Positions 1-9,506 of a stretch of DNA of 64,000 nt are shown here, in pieces; within the stretch, counting starts at the first letter, position 1; the number at the start of each line of letters is the position of its first letter. The stretch spans positions 186,001 through 250,000 of the forward strand of contig NZ_AUIE01000001.1 in assembly GCF_000423545.1 (NCBI RefSeq), read 5' to 3'. Position numbers and translations under genes: made by a program. This DNA comes from Metapseudomonas resinovorans DSM 21078 (GTDB lineage Bacteria; Pseudomonadota; Gammaproteobacteria; Pseudomonadales; Pseudomonadaceae). Below the pieces are notes generated by a model that worked only from the letters and a program-made list of their open reading frames with translations, was not told where the DNA came from and searched no databases.

Positions 1-64
1 CTCTCGCCGGAAATCTGCGACAATTCCGCCCTTGCCGAAAACGACAGCAGAATCAGCGGACCCG

Positions 65-3000
65 ATGAGCGAGCAATCCCCCAGCCCCGAACAACTCCTC
101 AAACGCCTTGAACAGGCCATGGGTGCCGACCGGCATCGCCTGCGCCGGCAGCTCCATGAGCTGCGCAAGCACCCGGATGACGCCAAGTTGGCGCAGTGGG
201 TCGAGCGCTTCCAGGCGTCCATCGCGCGAGTCGAGGCCAGGCGCGCCAGCGTGCCGGTGATGCGTTACGACGACGCCCTGCCCATCGCCGCCAAGCGCGA
301 CGAGATCAAGGCGGCGCTGGAAAAGCACCAGGTGCTGGTGATTGCTGGCGAGACCGGCTCGGGCAAGACCACCCAGCTGCCGAAGATCTGCCTGGAAATC
401 GGCCGCGGTACCCACGGTCTGATCGGCCACACGCAGCCGCGTCGGCTGGCGGCACGCAGCGTGGCGACCCGGGTGGCGGAGGAAATCGGCAGCCCGCTGG
501 GCGAACTGGTGGGCTACCAGGTGCGCTTCGAGGACCAGTCCAACGAGCGCAGCCTGATCAAACTGATGACCGACGGTATCCTGCTGGCGGAAACCCAGCA
601 CGATCGCTTCCTCGAACGCTACGACACGATCATCGTCGACGAGGCCCACGAGCGCAGCCTGAACATCGACTTCCTCCTCGGCTACCTCAAGACGCTGTTG
701 CCGCGCAGGCCCGACCTCAAGCTGATCATCACCTCCGCGACCATCGACCTCGAGCGCTTTTCCAAGCACTTCAACGACGCGCCCATTATTGAAGTCTCCG
801 GCCGGACCTACCCGGTGGACACCTGGTACCGGCCGCTGGCCGCCGAGGTGGACGAGGATGGTGAAGCACTGTTCGATGACCTTTCCGTGGACCAGGGCAT
901 CCTCCGAGCCCTGGACGAGATCGCCGCTCACGAACGTGAAGTGGGCAAGCGTCCCGGCGACGTGCTGGTATTCCTCCCCGGCGAGCGAGAAATCCGCGAC
1001 TGCGCCGACGTGCTGCGCAAGGCCAACCTGCGCCACACCGAGGTACTGCCGCTGTACGCGCGGCTGACTCCGGCCGAGCAGCAGAAAATCTTCCAGCCCA
1101 TGGCGGGCCGCAAGATCGTTCTTTCCACCAACGTCGCGGAAACCTCCCTGACGGTCCCGGGCATTCGCTACGTGATCGACAGCGGTACGGCGCGCATCAG
1201 CCGCTACAGCTACCGCGCGAAAGTCCAGCGCCTGCCGGTGGAAGCGGTATCCCAGGCCAGCGCCAACCAGCGCAAGGGTCGTTGTGGCCGGGTCGAGCCG
1301 GGTATCTGCGTGCGCCTTTATAGCGAGGAAGACTTCCTCTCCCGCCCGACCTTCACCGATCCGGAGATCCTACGCACCAACCTGGCGGCGGTGATCCTGC
1401 AGATGCTGCACCTGCGCCTGGGCGATATCGAGGCCTTCCCCTTCATCGAGCCGCCAGACGGCAAGGCGATCAAGGACGGTTTCACGCTGCTGCAGGAGCT
1501 TTCGGCAGTCAATCGCGAGAGCCAGCTCACCCCCATCGGTCGCCAGCTTGCGCGCCTGCCCATCGACCCGCGCCTGGGCCGGATGGTGCTGGAAGGCGCG
1601 CGCCAGGGCAGCCTCGACGAAGTCCTGATCGTGGCCGCTGCGCTGTCGGTGCAGGACCCGCGCGAGCGTCCGATCGAGCGCCAACAGGCAGCCGACCAGG
1701 CCCATGCGCAGTGGAAGGACGTGGACTCCGACTTCGCGGCGCTGATCAACCTCTGGCGCGGCTTCGAGGAACAGCGCCAGGCATTGGGCTCCAATGCCTT
1801 GCGTTCCTGGTGCCGGAAGAACTTCCTCAACTACCTGCGCCTGCGCGAATGGCGTGACGCCCACCGCCAACTGGTGCTGATCTGCCGCGAGCTGAAGCTC
1901 TTCCCGGAATCCGGTAAAGGTAGGAGCCAGCTTGCTGGCGAACGGCAGAACGCGCCGGGCGTTCGCCAGCAGGCTGGCTCCCACAAGAGCGGCGAGGCGG
2001 CCGAGCGCAGCATCGATTACGCCAAGGTGCACAAGGCCATCCTCTGCGGCCTGCTGAGCCAGATCGGCCAGAAGACCGAAGACGGCGACTACTTGGGCGC
2101 GCGTCAGCGGCGCTTCTGGATTCACCCCGGCACCGCCATCGCGAAGAAGCGCCCGCAATGGATCATGGCCGCCGAACTGGTGGAAACCACCAAGCTGTTC
2201 GCGCGCATGGTGGCGAAGATCGAACCGGACTGGCTGGAGCCCCTGGCCGGCCACCTGGTCAAGAAGAACCACCTGGAGCCCCACTGGGAGAAGCGCCGCG
2301 GGCAGGTAGTGGCCTATGAACAGATCACCCTCTATGGCCTGATCATCGTCGGTCGTCGCGCCGTGCATTACGGCCCGGTGGACCCGGAGGTCTCCCGCGA
2401 GCTGTTCATCCGCGAAGGCCTGGTGCGTGGCGAGATCAACAGCAAGGCGAAGTGCCTCACCGCCAACCGCCAACTGCTGGAGAGGCTCGACGAACTGGAA
2501 GCCAAGGCGCGCCGTCGCGACATCCTGGCCGACGAGGAAACCCTCTTCGCCTACTATGCAGCGCGCCTGCCGGCGGATATCTACCAGACCGCGACCTTCG
2601 AGAAGTGGTATGAGCGGGAGCGGACGAACACGCCCGACCTGCTGATCATGCGCGAGGAAGACGTGCTGGCCCGCGAAGCCAGCGAAGTCACCGCCGCGCA
2701 GTACCCGGACACGCTGCACCTGAGTGAGCTGGAGCTGCCGCTGTCCTATCACTTCGAACCGGGCCACCCACGCGATGGCGTGACCCTGCGAGTGCCGGCG
2801 CCGCTGTTGCCGCAACTGCCGCCGGAGCGCCTGGAATGGCTGGTGCCGGGCCTGCTGGAAGCCAAGTGCGTGGCCCTGGTGCGCAACCTGCCCAAGGCCA
2901 TCCGCAAGAACTTCGTGCCGGTGCCGGATTTCGTCAAGGCAGCATTGGCCAAGCTGGTGTTCGCACAGGGCTCGCTGCCCGAGTCCCTCGGCCGCGAGCT

Positions 3001-4069
3001 GCAGCGCATGACTGGGGCCCGCGTGCCCGAGGAAGCCTGGGTCGAGGCCGCTGCCCAACTGGAAAGCCACCTGAAGATGAACCTGGAAGTGGTGGACGCC
3101 CGCGGCAAGTTCCTTGGCGAAGGCCGCGATCTGGTCGAGATCACCGCCCGTTTTGCCGAAGCCAGTCAGGCGGCGCTCGCCATCCCGCAGGCGCAGAAAG
3201 AGCAGAAGCCGGTGGAAGCCAAGGGCTTTGCCCAGGTCGCGGAAAAGACCCAGCAGAAGGTCGCCGGCCTTTCCATGACTGTGTACCCGGCGTTGGTGGA
3301 GGAGGGCGGCAGCGTCAAGGAAAGCCGCTTCCCGACCCAGGCCGAAGCCGAATGGCAGCACCGCCGTGCCCTGCAACGCTTGCTGCTGCAGCAACTGGCG
3401 GAAACCGCCAAGTTCCTTCGCGGCAAGCTGCCCGGCCTCACTGACCTGGGCCTGCTCTACCGCGATATGGGGCGTGTGGATGCGCTGGTAGAGGACATCC
3501 TCCTGGCCAGCCTGGACAGCTGCATCCTTGACGGCGAAGCCAGCCTGCCCCGTGACGGCGCGGCCCTGGCCTCACTGGCCGAGAAGAAGCGCGGCGCCTG
3601 GGCCGAACATGCCGAGCGCCTGGCGCGGTTGACCCTGGAAATCCTCAAGCTCTGGCATGGCCTGCAGAAACGCTTCAAGGGCCGCATCGACCTGGCCCAG
3701 GCAGTGGCGCTGAACGACATCAAGGCGCAGCTGGCCAACCTGGTCTATCCGGGGTTCGTCCGGGAAACGCCGGCGGAATGGCTGAAGGAGCTGCCGCGTT
3801 ACCTCAAGGCCATCGAACAGCGCTTCGACAAGATCGCCGCGCAGTTGCAGCGCGACCGCGTCTGGTCGGGCGAGATCGCCGGCTACTGGGAGCAATACCG
3901 GGCGCGCCTGGCCAAGCATGCCCAGGAAGGCAAGCGTGACCCCGAGCTGGTGCTCTACCGCTGGATGCTGGAGGAATACCGCGTCTCGCTGTTCGCCCAG
4001 CAACTCGGAACGCGCATGCCGGTTTCCGACAAACGTCTCAACAAACAATGGAGCCAGGTAGAAGCCTGA
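65..4069 (+). CDS. hrpA: ATP-dependent RNA helicase HrpA
   Basis: DEAH-box RNA helicase of the HrpA family, a cytoplasmic ATPase that remodels RNA and ribosome complexes. I chose the ATG at 65 (protein begins MSEQSPSPEQ, 1334 aa); an in-frame TTG at 32 is possible but less likely. Walker A GETGSGKT lies at residues 95-102, the DEAH box at 192-195 and the SAT motif near 224-226. The helicase core is followed by the long C-terminal region typical of this roughly 1300-residue family. A REP-type palindrome is inserted in frame near residue 619, adding about 25-30 residues (GKGRSQLAGERQ onward) that look unlike the surrounding protein. The stop codon overlaps the start of the next gene (ATGA), so the two are translationally coupled. 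Identification is secure. Confidence 0.96.
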   Translation: MSEQSPSPEQLLKRLEQAMGADRHRLRRQLHELRKHPDDAKLAQWVERFQASIARVEARRASVPVMRYDDALPIAAKRDEIKAALEKHQVLVIAGETGSGKTTQLPKICLEIGRGTHGLIGHTQPRRLAARSVATRVAEEIGSPLGELVGYQVRFEDQSNERSLIKLMTDGILLAETQHDRFLERYDTIIVDEAHERSLNIDFLLGYLKTLLPRRPDLKLIITSATIDLERFSKHFNDAPIIEVSGRTYPVDTWYRPLAAEVDEDGEALFDDLSVDQGILRALDEIAAHEREVGKRPGDVLVFLPGEREIRDCADVLRKANLRHTEVLPLYARLTPAEQQKIFQPMAGRKIVLSTNVAETSLTVPGIRYVIDSGTARISRYSYRAKVQRLPVEAVSQASANQRKGRCGRVEPGICVRLYSEEDFLSRPTFTDPEILRTNLAAVILQMLHLRLGDIEAFPFIEPPDGKAIKDGFTLLQELSAVNRESQLTPIGRQLARLPIDPRLGRMVLEGARQGSLDEVLIVAAALSVQDPRERPIERQQAADQAHAQWKDVDSDFAALINLWRGFEEQRQALGSNALRSWCRKNFLNYLRLREWRDAHRQLVLICRELKLFPESGKGRSQLAGERQNAPGVRQQAGSHKSGEAAERSIDYAKVHKAILCGLLSQIGQKTEDGDYLGARQRRFWIHPGTAIAKKRPQWIMAAELVETTKLFARMVAKIEPDWLEPLAGHLVKKNHLEPHWEKRRGQVVAYEQITLYGLIIVGRRAVHYGPVDPEVSRELFIREGLVRGEINSKAKCLTANRQLLERLDELEAKARRRDILADEETLFAYYAARLPADIYQTATFEKWYERERTNTPDLLIMREEDVLAREASEVTAAQYPDTLHLSELELPLSYHFEPGHPRDGVTLRVPAPLLPQLPPERLEWLVPGLLEAKCVALVRNLPKAIRKNFVPVPDFVKAALAKLVFAQGSLPESLGRELQRMTGARVPEEAWVEAAAQLESHLKMNLEVVDARGKFLGEGRDLVEITARFAEASQAALAIPQAQKEQKPVEAKGFAQVAEKTQQKVAGLSMTVYPALVEEGGSVKESRFPTQAEAEWQHRRALQRLLLQQLAETAKFLRGKLPGLTDLGLLYRDMGRVDALVEDILLASLDSCILDGEASLPRDGAALASLAEKKRGAWAEHAERLARLTLEILKLWHGLQKRFKGRIDLAQAVALNDIKAQLANLVYPGFVRETPAEWLKELPRYLKAIEQRFDKIAAQLQRDRVWSGEIAGYWEQYRARLAKHAQEGKRDPELVLYRWMLEEYRVSLFAQQLGTRMPVSDKRLNKQWSQVEA
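1920..1985. repeat. REP-type palindrome inside hrpA
   Basis: Two inverted REP units, GTAGGAGCCAGCTTGCTGG and its near complement ending GGCTGGCTCCCAC, face each other across a short spacer. The same family (GTAGGAGCTGGCTTGCCAGC) forms the core of the intergenic elements at 38307-38477 and 53783-53945. Here it sits within a coding sequence and stays in frame without a stop. Confidence 0.88.
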
Positions 4070-4602
4070 TGAGCCCCTTCGAGATCCGCCCCATGAGCCC
4101 TGAGCTCTACCGCCAGCAGACCCGTCGCATCACCCTGGTGGTCGCCGGCCTGTTCATTGCCCTGGCGCTGCTGCTTTCCACCTTCTGCGTGAAGGCGTTC
4201 GGTACGCCCGGCGGTGACAATTTCCGCTGGAACCTGATCGGCGTGCTGGCCGGGCTGGCGCTCACCGTCGGCGTGGTGCGCATCCAGTTGTGGCCGCGGC
4301 CCTGGATGGCGCCGGCGGTCTACGGCTGGCAGCTCAAGCGCAGCCTGATGCGCGTTACCAATGTCATGCACAAGGTCAAGGCGGGCGTGGCGGCCGGTGA
4401 TCCCGCGGCGATGAAGCTGCTGCGCTTCTATCACCTGGGCCTGACCCAGATGCACCAACTGGACGGCAACAGCGCCGACCTCAACCACCATGTACGCGAG
4501 ATCGACCAGCACCGCGAAGCGATGGAAGCGCAAGGGCTGGAGGTCGAGCAGAACCGCCTCGAACCAGCCTGGCTGGAGGCGGTGAAGGGATACGGCAACT
4601 GA
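4069..4602 (+). CDS. DUF3087 family membrane protein
   Basis: A 177-residue protein starting at the ATG that overlaps the hrpA stop codon (ATGA); a second ATG at 4093 is possible. Two hydrophobic helices lie near the N-terminus (LVVAGLFIALALLL and, after a short loop, LIGVLAGLALTVGVV). They are followed by a soluble C-terminal half with the run LMRVTNVMHKVKAG and a His-rich stretch (FYHLGLTQMHQLDG). This matches my memory of the DUF3087 family of Pseudomonas, which has no known function. It is coupled to hrpA by overlap and is probably co-transcribed, but the sequence does not suggest a role beyond an inner-membrane location. Confidence 0.82.
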   Translation: MSPFEIRPMSPELYRQQTRRITLVVAGLFIALALLLSTFCVKAFGTPGGDNFRWNLIGVLAGLALTVGVVRIQLWPRPWMAPAVYGWQLKRSLMRVTNVMHKVKAGVAAGDPAAMKLLRFYHLGLTQMHQLDGNSADLNHHVREIDQHREAMEAQGLEVEQNRLEPAWLEAVKGYGN

Positions 4603-4689
4603 ATACGGCCTGCTCGGAGTAAGTTCCTGCATGGGCGGATCACGCTTCACCGATCCACCCATGCAGGGCTGCAATGGCTCCGCAGGTGA

Positions 4690-5124
4690 TTACTGCAGAT
4701 GTTTCAGCAGGCGTGCCTGCAGCGCTTCCAGCTCCGCCGGGTCAGCCTTCTTGCTGGCGTGGATGCCCAGCGACTCACCTTCGAAGCGCGGCACGATGTG
4801 CATGTGGATATGGAAAACGGTCTGGCCCGCGGGCGCACCGTTGAACTGCGCCACCTGAACGCCGGCGGGTTCCAGTTCCTTCACCAGCACATGGGTCAAC
4901 CGTTGCACCACGGCCATGACCTTGGCCAGGGCATCGGTCTCGATATCCAGGATGTTGCGCGCAGCGGAGCGCTTGGGAATGACCAGGGTGTGGCCGAAGG
5001 ACTGCGGGAAGATGTCGAGGAAGGCGAGCACGTCGTCGTCCTCAAAGAGTTTGTAGCAGGGGGCTTCGCCGCGAATGATCTGGGCGAAGACGTTCTGCGG
5101 GTCATAGGTGCCGTGCAAGCTCAT
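4690..5124 (-). CDS. HIT family nucleotide hydrolase
   Basis: A 144-residue histidine-triad protein. The catalytic HxHxH motif is visible as HIHMHIV at residues 105-111, and the N-terminal half carries the usual CYKLFEDDDVLAFLDIFPQSFGHTLVIPKR stretch (quoted here as CYKLFEDDD then DIFPQSFGHT). HIT proteins of this branch hydrolyse nucleoside phosphoramidates and adenylates. The ATG at 5124 (MSLHGTYDPQ) gives a normal family length; the open frame extends far upstream, but that extension is low-complexity and does not resemble a protein domain. It lies convergent to the hrpA/DUF3087 pair. Confidence 0.93.
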   Translation of the reverse strand: MSLHGTYDPQNVFAQIIRGEAPCYKLFEDDDVLAFLDIFPQSFGHTLVIPKRSAARNILDIETDALAKVMAVVQRLTHVLVKELEPAGVQVAQFNGAPAGQTVFHIHMHIVPRFEGESLGIHASKKADPAELEALQARLLKHLQ

Positions 5125-5716
5125 CGAGGCGCTCCATTTGCCGGTTGCGAGAGCCGTGCACCTTACCCTTCGCAGCGGCGGCAGAAAACCCCACCAACCC
5201 GGTTCGAACTCCGGCCGGCCCGCGTCCGGGCTGTGTCTTTCTCGGCCAGCAGCTACGCGCCCCCGAGCATCCAGGACCCGCAGGCAGGGGCGCAGGAGAG
5301 TTGCCCGCTCAATGTCAGCAGCCAGTCCGAGCGAGCCCTGGTCACGGCGTCCCTCCTCGCCGGGCAAGGCGTTGCTACGCTTTGCCACCTCAAGGTCGCA
5401 AACTGACCGATTATTCTCGTCACTTCGCCGATGATTTGGCGAAAGTCCCCGTCGCCAGCCGTCGTTTCTGGCGTTACCCTTCGCATCTGGATAAGAAAGT
5501 GGGGCACCCGCCAAGAGAATTCCGGCGAGATCGCTGACTGGCGCCAAGGGCGTCGGCGGGGCACGGCAAAGGATGTTCGTGTTGTGGCCTCCACCCTGTT
5601 TGCTGTTCCTTCCCGCGTTGCGGGACGACCATTTTCCGCTGCCGGCCGCCTGGGCCGGTGGCTGACTGCCTGAACCGGCCGTTCGCGCGAGCGGCCCAGT
5701 ATCGAGAGGATCGACC
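5125..5716. other. 592-bp intergenic region
   Basis: Lies between the divergent HIT gene and the KAS III gene and must contain both promoters. I see no credible coding sequence, repeat or RNA gene here. A GGTTCGAACTCC string near 5211 resembles a tRNA T-loop but has no surrounding cloverleaf. Confidence 0.5.
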
Positions 5717-6838
5717 GTGCACAACGTCGTGATCAGTGGCACCGGCCTGTACACCCCACCCAACAGCATCTCCAATGAAGAGCTGGTGGAGTCCTTCAAT
5801 GCCTACGTGCAGGCGTTCAATGCCGAAAACGCCGCCGCCATCGAGCGTGGCGAGATGGAGCCCCTGGCCGAATCCAGCGTGGCTTTCATCGAGAAGGCGT
5901 CCGGCATCAAGAGCCGTTTCGTGGTGGACAAGGACGGTATCCTCGATCCCAAGCGCATGGTGCCGCGCATCCCTGAGCGCTCCAACGACGAGTGGGGCAT
6001 CCTGTGCGAGATGTCCGTGGCCGCGGCCAAGCAGGCCTTGGAACGCGCCGGCAAGACGCCAGCCGATATCGATGGTGTGATCGTCGCCTGCTCCAACCTG
6101 CAGCGCGCCTATCCGGCCGTGGCCATCGAAGTGCAGGCCGCCCTGGGCATCAATGGTTTCGGCTACGACATGAACGTCGCCTGCTCCTCGGCGACGTTCG
6201 GCATCCAGGCCGCTACCAACGCCGTACAGACCGGCCAGGCTCGCGCCATCCTGATGGTCAACCCGGAAATCTGCACCGGCCACCTGAATTTCCGCGATCG
6301 CGACAGCCACTTCATCTTCGGTGATGCCGCGACCGCCGTGATCATCGAACGTGCCGACCAGGCCACCTCCAGGCACCAGTTCGACGTAGTCGGCACCAAG
6401 CTGCTGACCCAGTTCTCCAACAACATCCGCAACAACTTCGGCTTCCTCAACCGCGCCGCCGAAGAGGGTGTGGGTACCCGCGACAAGCTGTTCGTCCAGG
6501 AAGGCCGCAAGGTATTCAAGGACGTCTGCCCGATGGTCGCCGAGCTGATCGCCGCCCACCTGGGCGAGAACAAACTCAATGTCGGCGACGTGAAGCGTTT
6601 CTGGTTGCACCAGGCCAACCTCAACATGAACCTGCTGATCGCCCGCAAGCTGCTGGGCCGTGATGCCGAGCCGAGCGAAGCGCCGGTGATCCTCGACACC
6701 TATGCCAACACCAGCTCCGCCGGCTCGGTGATCGCCTTCCACAAGCACCAGGACGACCTGCCCAGCGGCGCGCTCGGTGTGCTCAGCTCCTTCGGTGCCG
6801 GTTACTCCATCGGTAGCGTGATCCTGCGCAAGCACTGA
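5717..6838 (+). CDS. Beta-ketoacyl-ACP synthase III family protein
   Basis: A 373-residue thiolase-fold condensing enzyme. The Cys-His-Asn catalytic triad can be placed at Cys156 ([10 protein letters not shown]), His298 ([10 protein letters not shown]) and Asn331 ([10 protein letters not shown]), and the C-terminus has the family's [14 protein letters not shown]. It is longer than housekeeping FabH (about 320 aa) because of an insertion near residues 20-60, and resembles the P. aeruginosa gene I remember as PA3286. The start is GTG with a GAGAGGA ribosome site 6-12 bases upstream. It probably condenses acyl-CoA or acyl-ACP with malonyl-ACP; the true substrate cannot be read from sequence. Its stop overlaps the start of an ECF sigma gene, which suggests a shared transcript with that regulator. 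Confidence 0.9.
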   Translation: MHNVVISGTGLYTPPNSISNEELVESFNAYVQAFNAENAAAIERGEMEPLAESSVAFIEKASGIKSRFVVDKDGILDPKRMVPRIPERSNDEWGILCEMSVAAAKQALERAGKTPADIDGVIVACSNLQRAYPAVAIEVQAALGINGFGYDMNVACSSATFGIQAATNAVQTGQARAILMVNPEICTGHLNFRDRDSHFIFGDAATAVIIERADQATSRHQFDVVGTKLLTQFSNNIRNNFGFLNRAAEEGVGTRDKLFVQEGRKVFKDVCPMVAELIAAHLGENKLNVGDVKRFWLHQANLNMNLLIARKLLGRDAEPSEAPVILDTYANTSSAGSVIAFHKHQDDLPSGALGVLSSFGAGYSIGSVILRKH

Positions 6839-7449
6839 TGAACCACCCGGCCGACGCTGACCTGCTGCCCCGGCTGCTTGCCGGGGAGCAGGGCGCCTAT
6901 CGCGAGCTGATTGGCGCCTATCAGGGCGCCATGCGCGCGGTCGCCTACGCCATCGTTGGCTCGCGTCTCGCCGACGAAGTCGTGCAGGACGCCTGGCTCG
7001 CCGTGGTGCGCAACCTGGACGGCTTCCAGCAGCGCTCCAGCCTCAAGACCTGGCTGCTGACCATCGTCGCCAACACCGCCCGCAGCCGGCTCAGGCAAAG
7101 CCGACGTGAAGTCCTGCTCGACGACCTGCCCGCACCCCACGGGACGGTGGATGAAGGGCGATTTTCCGAGGACGGCCACTGGGCCGCCACGGTTCCCGCC
7201 TGGCATCAAGACTCGCCCGAGGCCCTGTTGACCGAAGAGGAACTGCGCGAGTGCCTGGAAAAGACCCTGCTCGGCCTGTCGGAGATGCAGCGCAGTGTGG
7301 TGCTGCTGCGTGAGCGTCAGGGGCTCGAGTTGGAAGAGATCTGTAATTTATTGGAGCTATCGCTCTCCAATGTCCGGGTGCTGCTACATCGCGGACGCCT
7401 GAAGCTGTTCGCCACGCTGGAACATTTCGAGGAGACAGGCCAATGCTGA
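6838..7449 (+). CDS. ECF-type RNA polymerase sigma factor
   Basis: A 203-residue sigma-70 family factor of the extracytoplasmic-function type. Region 2 is seen as YQGAMRAVAYAIVGSRLADEVVQDAW (here shortened: ADEVVQDAWL) with FKTWL-like SSLKTWLLTIVANTARSRLR after it. Region 4 is LSEMQRSVVLLRERQGLELEEI followed by the recognition helix LSLSNVRVLLHRGR (residues about 150-190). The start codon overlaps the stop of the KAS III gene, and its own end overlaps the anti-sigma gene. The three-gene arrangement suggests that the sigma factor controls its own operon, including the condensing enzyme. The inducing signal is unknown. Confidence 0.93.
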   Translation: MNHPADADLLPRLLAGEQGAYRELIGAYQGAMRAVAYAIVGSRLADEVVQDAWLAVVRNLDGFQQRSSLKTWLLTIVANTARSRLRQSRREVLLDDLPAPHGTVDEGRFSEDGHWAATVPAWHQDSPEALLTEEELRECLEKTLLGLSEMQRSVVLLRERQGLELEEICNLLELSLSNVRVLLHRGRLKLFATLEHFEETGQC

Positions 7450-7676
7450 CGTGCAAGGAACTGGTTGCCCGCTCCAGCGGCCTGCTCGATGGCGAGTTGA
7501 ACTTCCGTGAGCGCATGGCCGTGCGCCGTCACCTGATGCTCTGCCGCAATTGCCGGCGCTTCATCAAGCAGATGAAGCTGACCCAGGCCGTTGTCCGCCT
7601 TATGCCCGAAAGCCAGGGTGCCGAAGTGGATGACCTGGCCGTGCACCTGGCGCAGAAACGCCGCGACTCCCTCTAG
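7443..7676 (+). CDS. Zinc-finger (zf-HC2) anti-sigma factor
   Basis: A 77-residue protein beginning MLTCKELVARSSGLLDGEL, with the zinc-binding anti-sigma signature H-x3-C-x2-C (HLMLCRNC, His31, Cys35, Cys38). It overlaps the end of the sigma gene by 7 bases, the usual arrangement for a cognate pair. There is no transmembrane segment, so it is a soluble zinc anti-sigma type, which often senses redox or thiol changes in the cytoplasm rather than an envelope signal. That role is inferred from the family. Confidence 0.85.
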   Translation: MLTCKELVARSSGLLDGELNFRERMAVRRHLMLCRNCRRFIKQMKLTQAVVRLMPESQGAEVDDLAVHLAQKRRDSL

Positions 7677-8107
7677 GCTTTGCACGAAAAGTGCCTGCGC
7701 ATCGGTGATGCTGCGTTGAAGTCAGCCTCAGAATGCTCATTTACAACACGTAAACTGCGCTTCTTCGGCCGACTTCGCCTTGCCTGACCTTCGCTCGACG
7801 ACTTTTCCTACAAAACCTAGGCCTTTCGATCGTTCGATCGGAGCGGGTAGTCGCGAATCGCGATTTCCGCAACCCGCTGTTTTCAGCGTCATCTACTGCA
7901 TATAAACCACTGAAATTGGCTGAAAGGCCCGTTCCAGAGCGTTTCGTTGCTTATGAAAAATCGAAGTAAAAAAGTTCCGTTGTCACAAAATATTTATATA
8001 GAAGCAACTGAGCTGAAATAACCCGCCGCCAAGATTCCCCACCAGCACCGACGAGCCCAGATGCTCTCGTGTTTTCTAACGCTAAAGACCAATAGGGGAA
8101 CCCTTCG
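7677..8107. other. Porin upstream region
   Basis: A 431-bp gap. The last 200 bases are clearly AT-rich compared with the surroundings and must carry the porin promoter. Short palindromes are present (CGATCGTTCGATCG near 7829 and TCGCGAATCGCGA near 7852). A single TTGTCAC half-site at 7980 resembles half of a Pho box, but the second half is not recognisable. A GGGGAA ribosome site precedes the porin ATG. Confidence 0.45.
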
Positions 8108-9397
8108 ATGATCCGTAAGCACTTCGCCGGTTTTGCCGCCAGCGCCATGGCCCTGGCCATTTCCGCCCAGGCTTTCGCCGGTACCGTTACCACTGACGGG
8201 GCCGATATCGTCGTCAAGACCAAAGGCGGCCTGGAAGTCGGCACCACCGACAAGGCCTTCAGCTTCAAACTGGGTGGTCGTCTGCAGGCTGACTACAGCA
8301 GCTTCGACGGCTTCTACACCAAGGACGGTGACGCCGCGGACGCCGCGTACTTCCGTCGCGCCTTCCTGGAACTCAGTGGCGTTGCGTACACCGACTGGGC
8401 TTACCAGATCAGCTACGACTTCTCCCACAACGCCGGCAGCTCTGACGACGGTTACTTCGACGAAGCTTCCATTGCCTACACCGGATTCAACCCGGTTGTG
8501 ATCAAGGTAGGCCGTTTCGACCCCGACTTTGGCCTGGAAAAGGCTACCAGCTCCAAGTGGGTAACCGCCCAGGAGCGTAACGCTGCTTACGACCTGGTGC
8601 CCTTCGCCAACGCCCATGAGAACGGCATGGGTATCCAGGTTTCCGGTGTAGCCGGTGACTCCCTGTACGGTTCCGCGGGTGTCTTCGCCAAGGACGTGAA
8701 CGACGAAGACGGCGAAAGCGTCAAGCAGTTCAACCTTCGCGGTGTCTTCGCTCCGATGCACGAAGCTGGCAACGTCCTGCACGTTGGCGTGAACTACGCC
8801 CAGCGCGATCTGACCGACGTCACCAACTTCGATGCCTCGACCAAGAGCCGTCTGGGCATGCGTGGTGTTTCCACCCTTGGTGGTAACGACGCCGGCGCCA
8901 ACGGCAACCGCCTGACCCTGGGTGGCACCAGAGGCGCGTGGGCTGACGACGCCGCTCTTGGCCTGGAAGCTGCAGCCGCATTCGGTGCTTTCTCGGCACA
9001 GGCCGAGTACATCAAGCGTGAGCTGGACTCCGACAGCGATACCGTTGATGACGTCGAGGGTGATGGTTTCTACGTGCAGCTCGCCTACACCCTTACCGGT
9101 GAAGCTCGCGACTACAAACTCGGCAAGTTCGACAAGATCAAACCGTCCAACAAGCAGATCGGCGCCTGGGAAGTGTTCTACCGCTACGACGACGTGAGCA
9201 TGGACGACGACCTCGTGGGTGACGTTGCCACTGACGAAGTCGAGGCCAAGGTGCACAACCTGGGCGTGAACTGGTACGCCAACGAAGCCGTGAAGATCGG
9301 TGGCTACTACGTCAAGGCCCAGGTGGACAACGCCACCAACGCCAACGGCGACGACGACGGCGACGGTTTCGTAGTTCGCGCCCAGTACGTGTTCTAA
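8108..9397 (+). CDS. Phosphate/polyphosphate-selective porin OprP/OprO family
   Basis: A 429-residue outer-membrane porin with a signal peptide of about 24 residues (cleavage after AQAFA). The mature N-terminus [20 protein letters not shown] and the C-terminal RAQYVF with final Phe are diagnostic of the trimeric 16-strand OprP/OprO family. Residues that correspond to the OprP anion path are partly kept: [12 protein letters not shown] and ATSSKW match. The OprP arginine ladder segment TRIRPRMGMR, as I remember it, aligns with [10 protein letters not shown] here, so two ladder arginines appear replaced by Ser and Lys. The protein is also rich in Asp. Selectivity may therefore differ from phosphate. 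A strong terminator follows the gene. Confidence 0.88.
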   Translation: MIRKHFAGFAASAMALAISAQAFAGTVTTDGADIVVKTKGGLEVGTTDKAFSFKLGGRLQADYSSFDGFYTKDGDAADAAYFRRAFLELSGVAYTDWAYQISYDFSHNAGSSDDGYFDEASIAYTGFNPVVIKVGRFDPDFGLEKATSSKWVTAQERNAAYDLVPFANAHENGMGIQVSGVAGDSLYGSAGVFAKDVNDEDGESVKQFNLRGVFAPMHEAGNVLHVGVNYAQRDLTDVTNFDASTKSRLGMRGVSTLGGNDAGANGNRLTLGGTRGAWADDAALGLEAAAAFGAFSAQAEYIKRELDSDSDTVDDVEGDGFYVQLAYTLTGEARDYKLGKFDKIKPSNKQIGAWEVFYRYDDVSMDDDLVGDVATDEVEAKVHNLGVNWYANEAVKIGGYYVKAQVDNATNANGDDDGDGFVVRAQYVF

Positions 9398-9425
9398 GAA
9401 GACACGGGATTCCGCTCCTTTTTCA

Positions 9426-9450
9426 GCCCCGCCATCTGGCGGGGCTTTTT
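9426..9450 (+). terminator. Rho-independent terminator after porin
   Basis: GCCCCGCC and GGCGGGGC form an 8-bp stem with a short loop, followed by TTTTT. It lies 29 bases after the porin stop. Confidence 0.9.
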
Positions 9451-9506
9451 CATGAGTGCGGAAAAGGGCGGAGCCGTTGGGCGTTGCCGTTGGCACCGGC
9501 CTGCCT

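Noticed and set aside
5205-5230. GGTTCGAACTCC string that looks like a tRNA T-loop
   Set aside because: No matching acceptor, D or anticodon arms can be formed around it.
7978-8002. Possible Pho box before the OprP-like porin
   Set aside because: Only one TTGTCAC half-site is convincing; the second 11-bp unit does not match.
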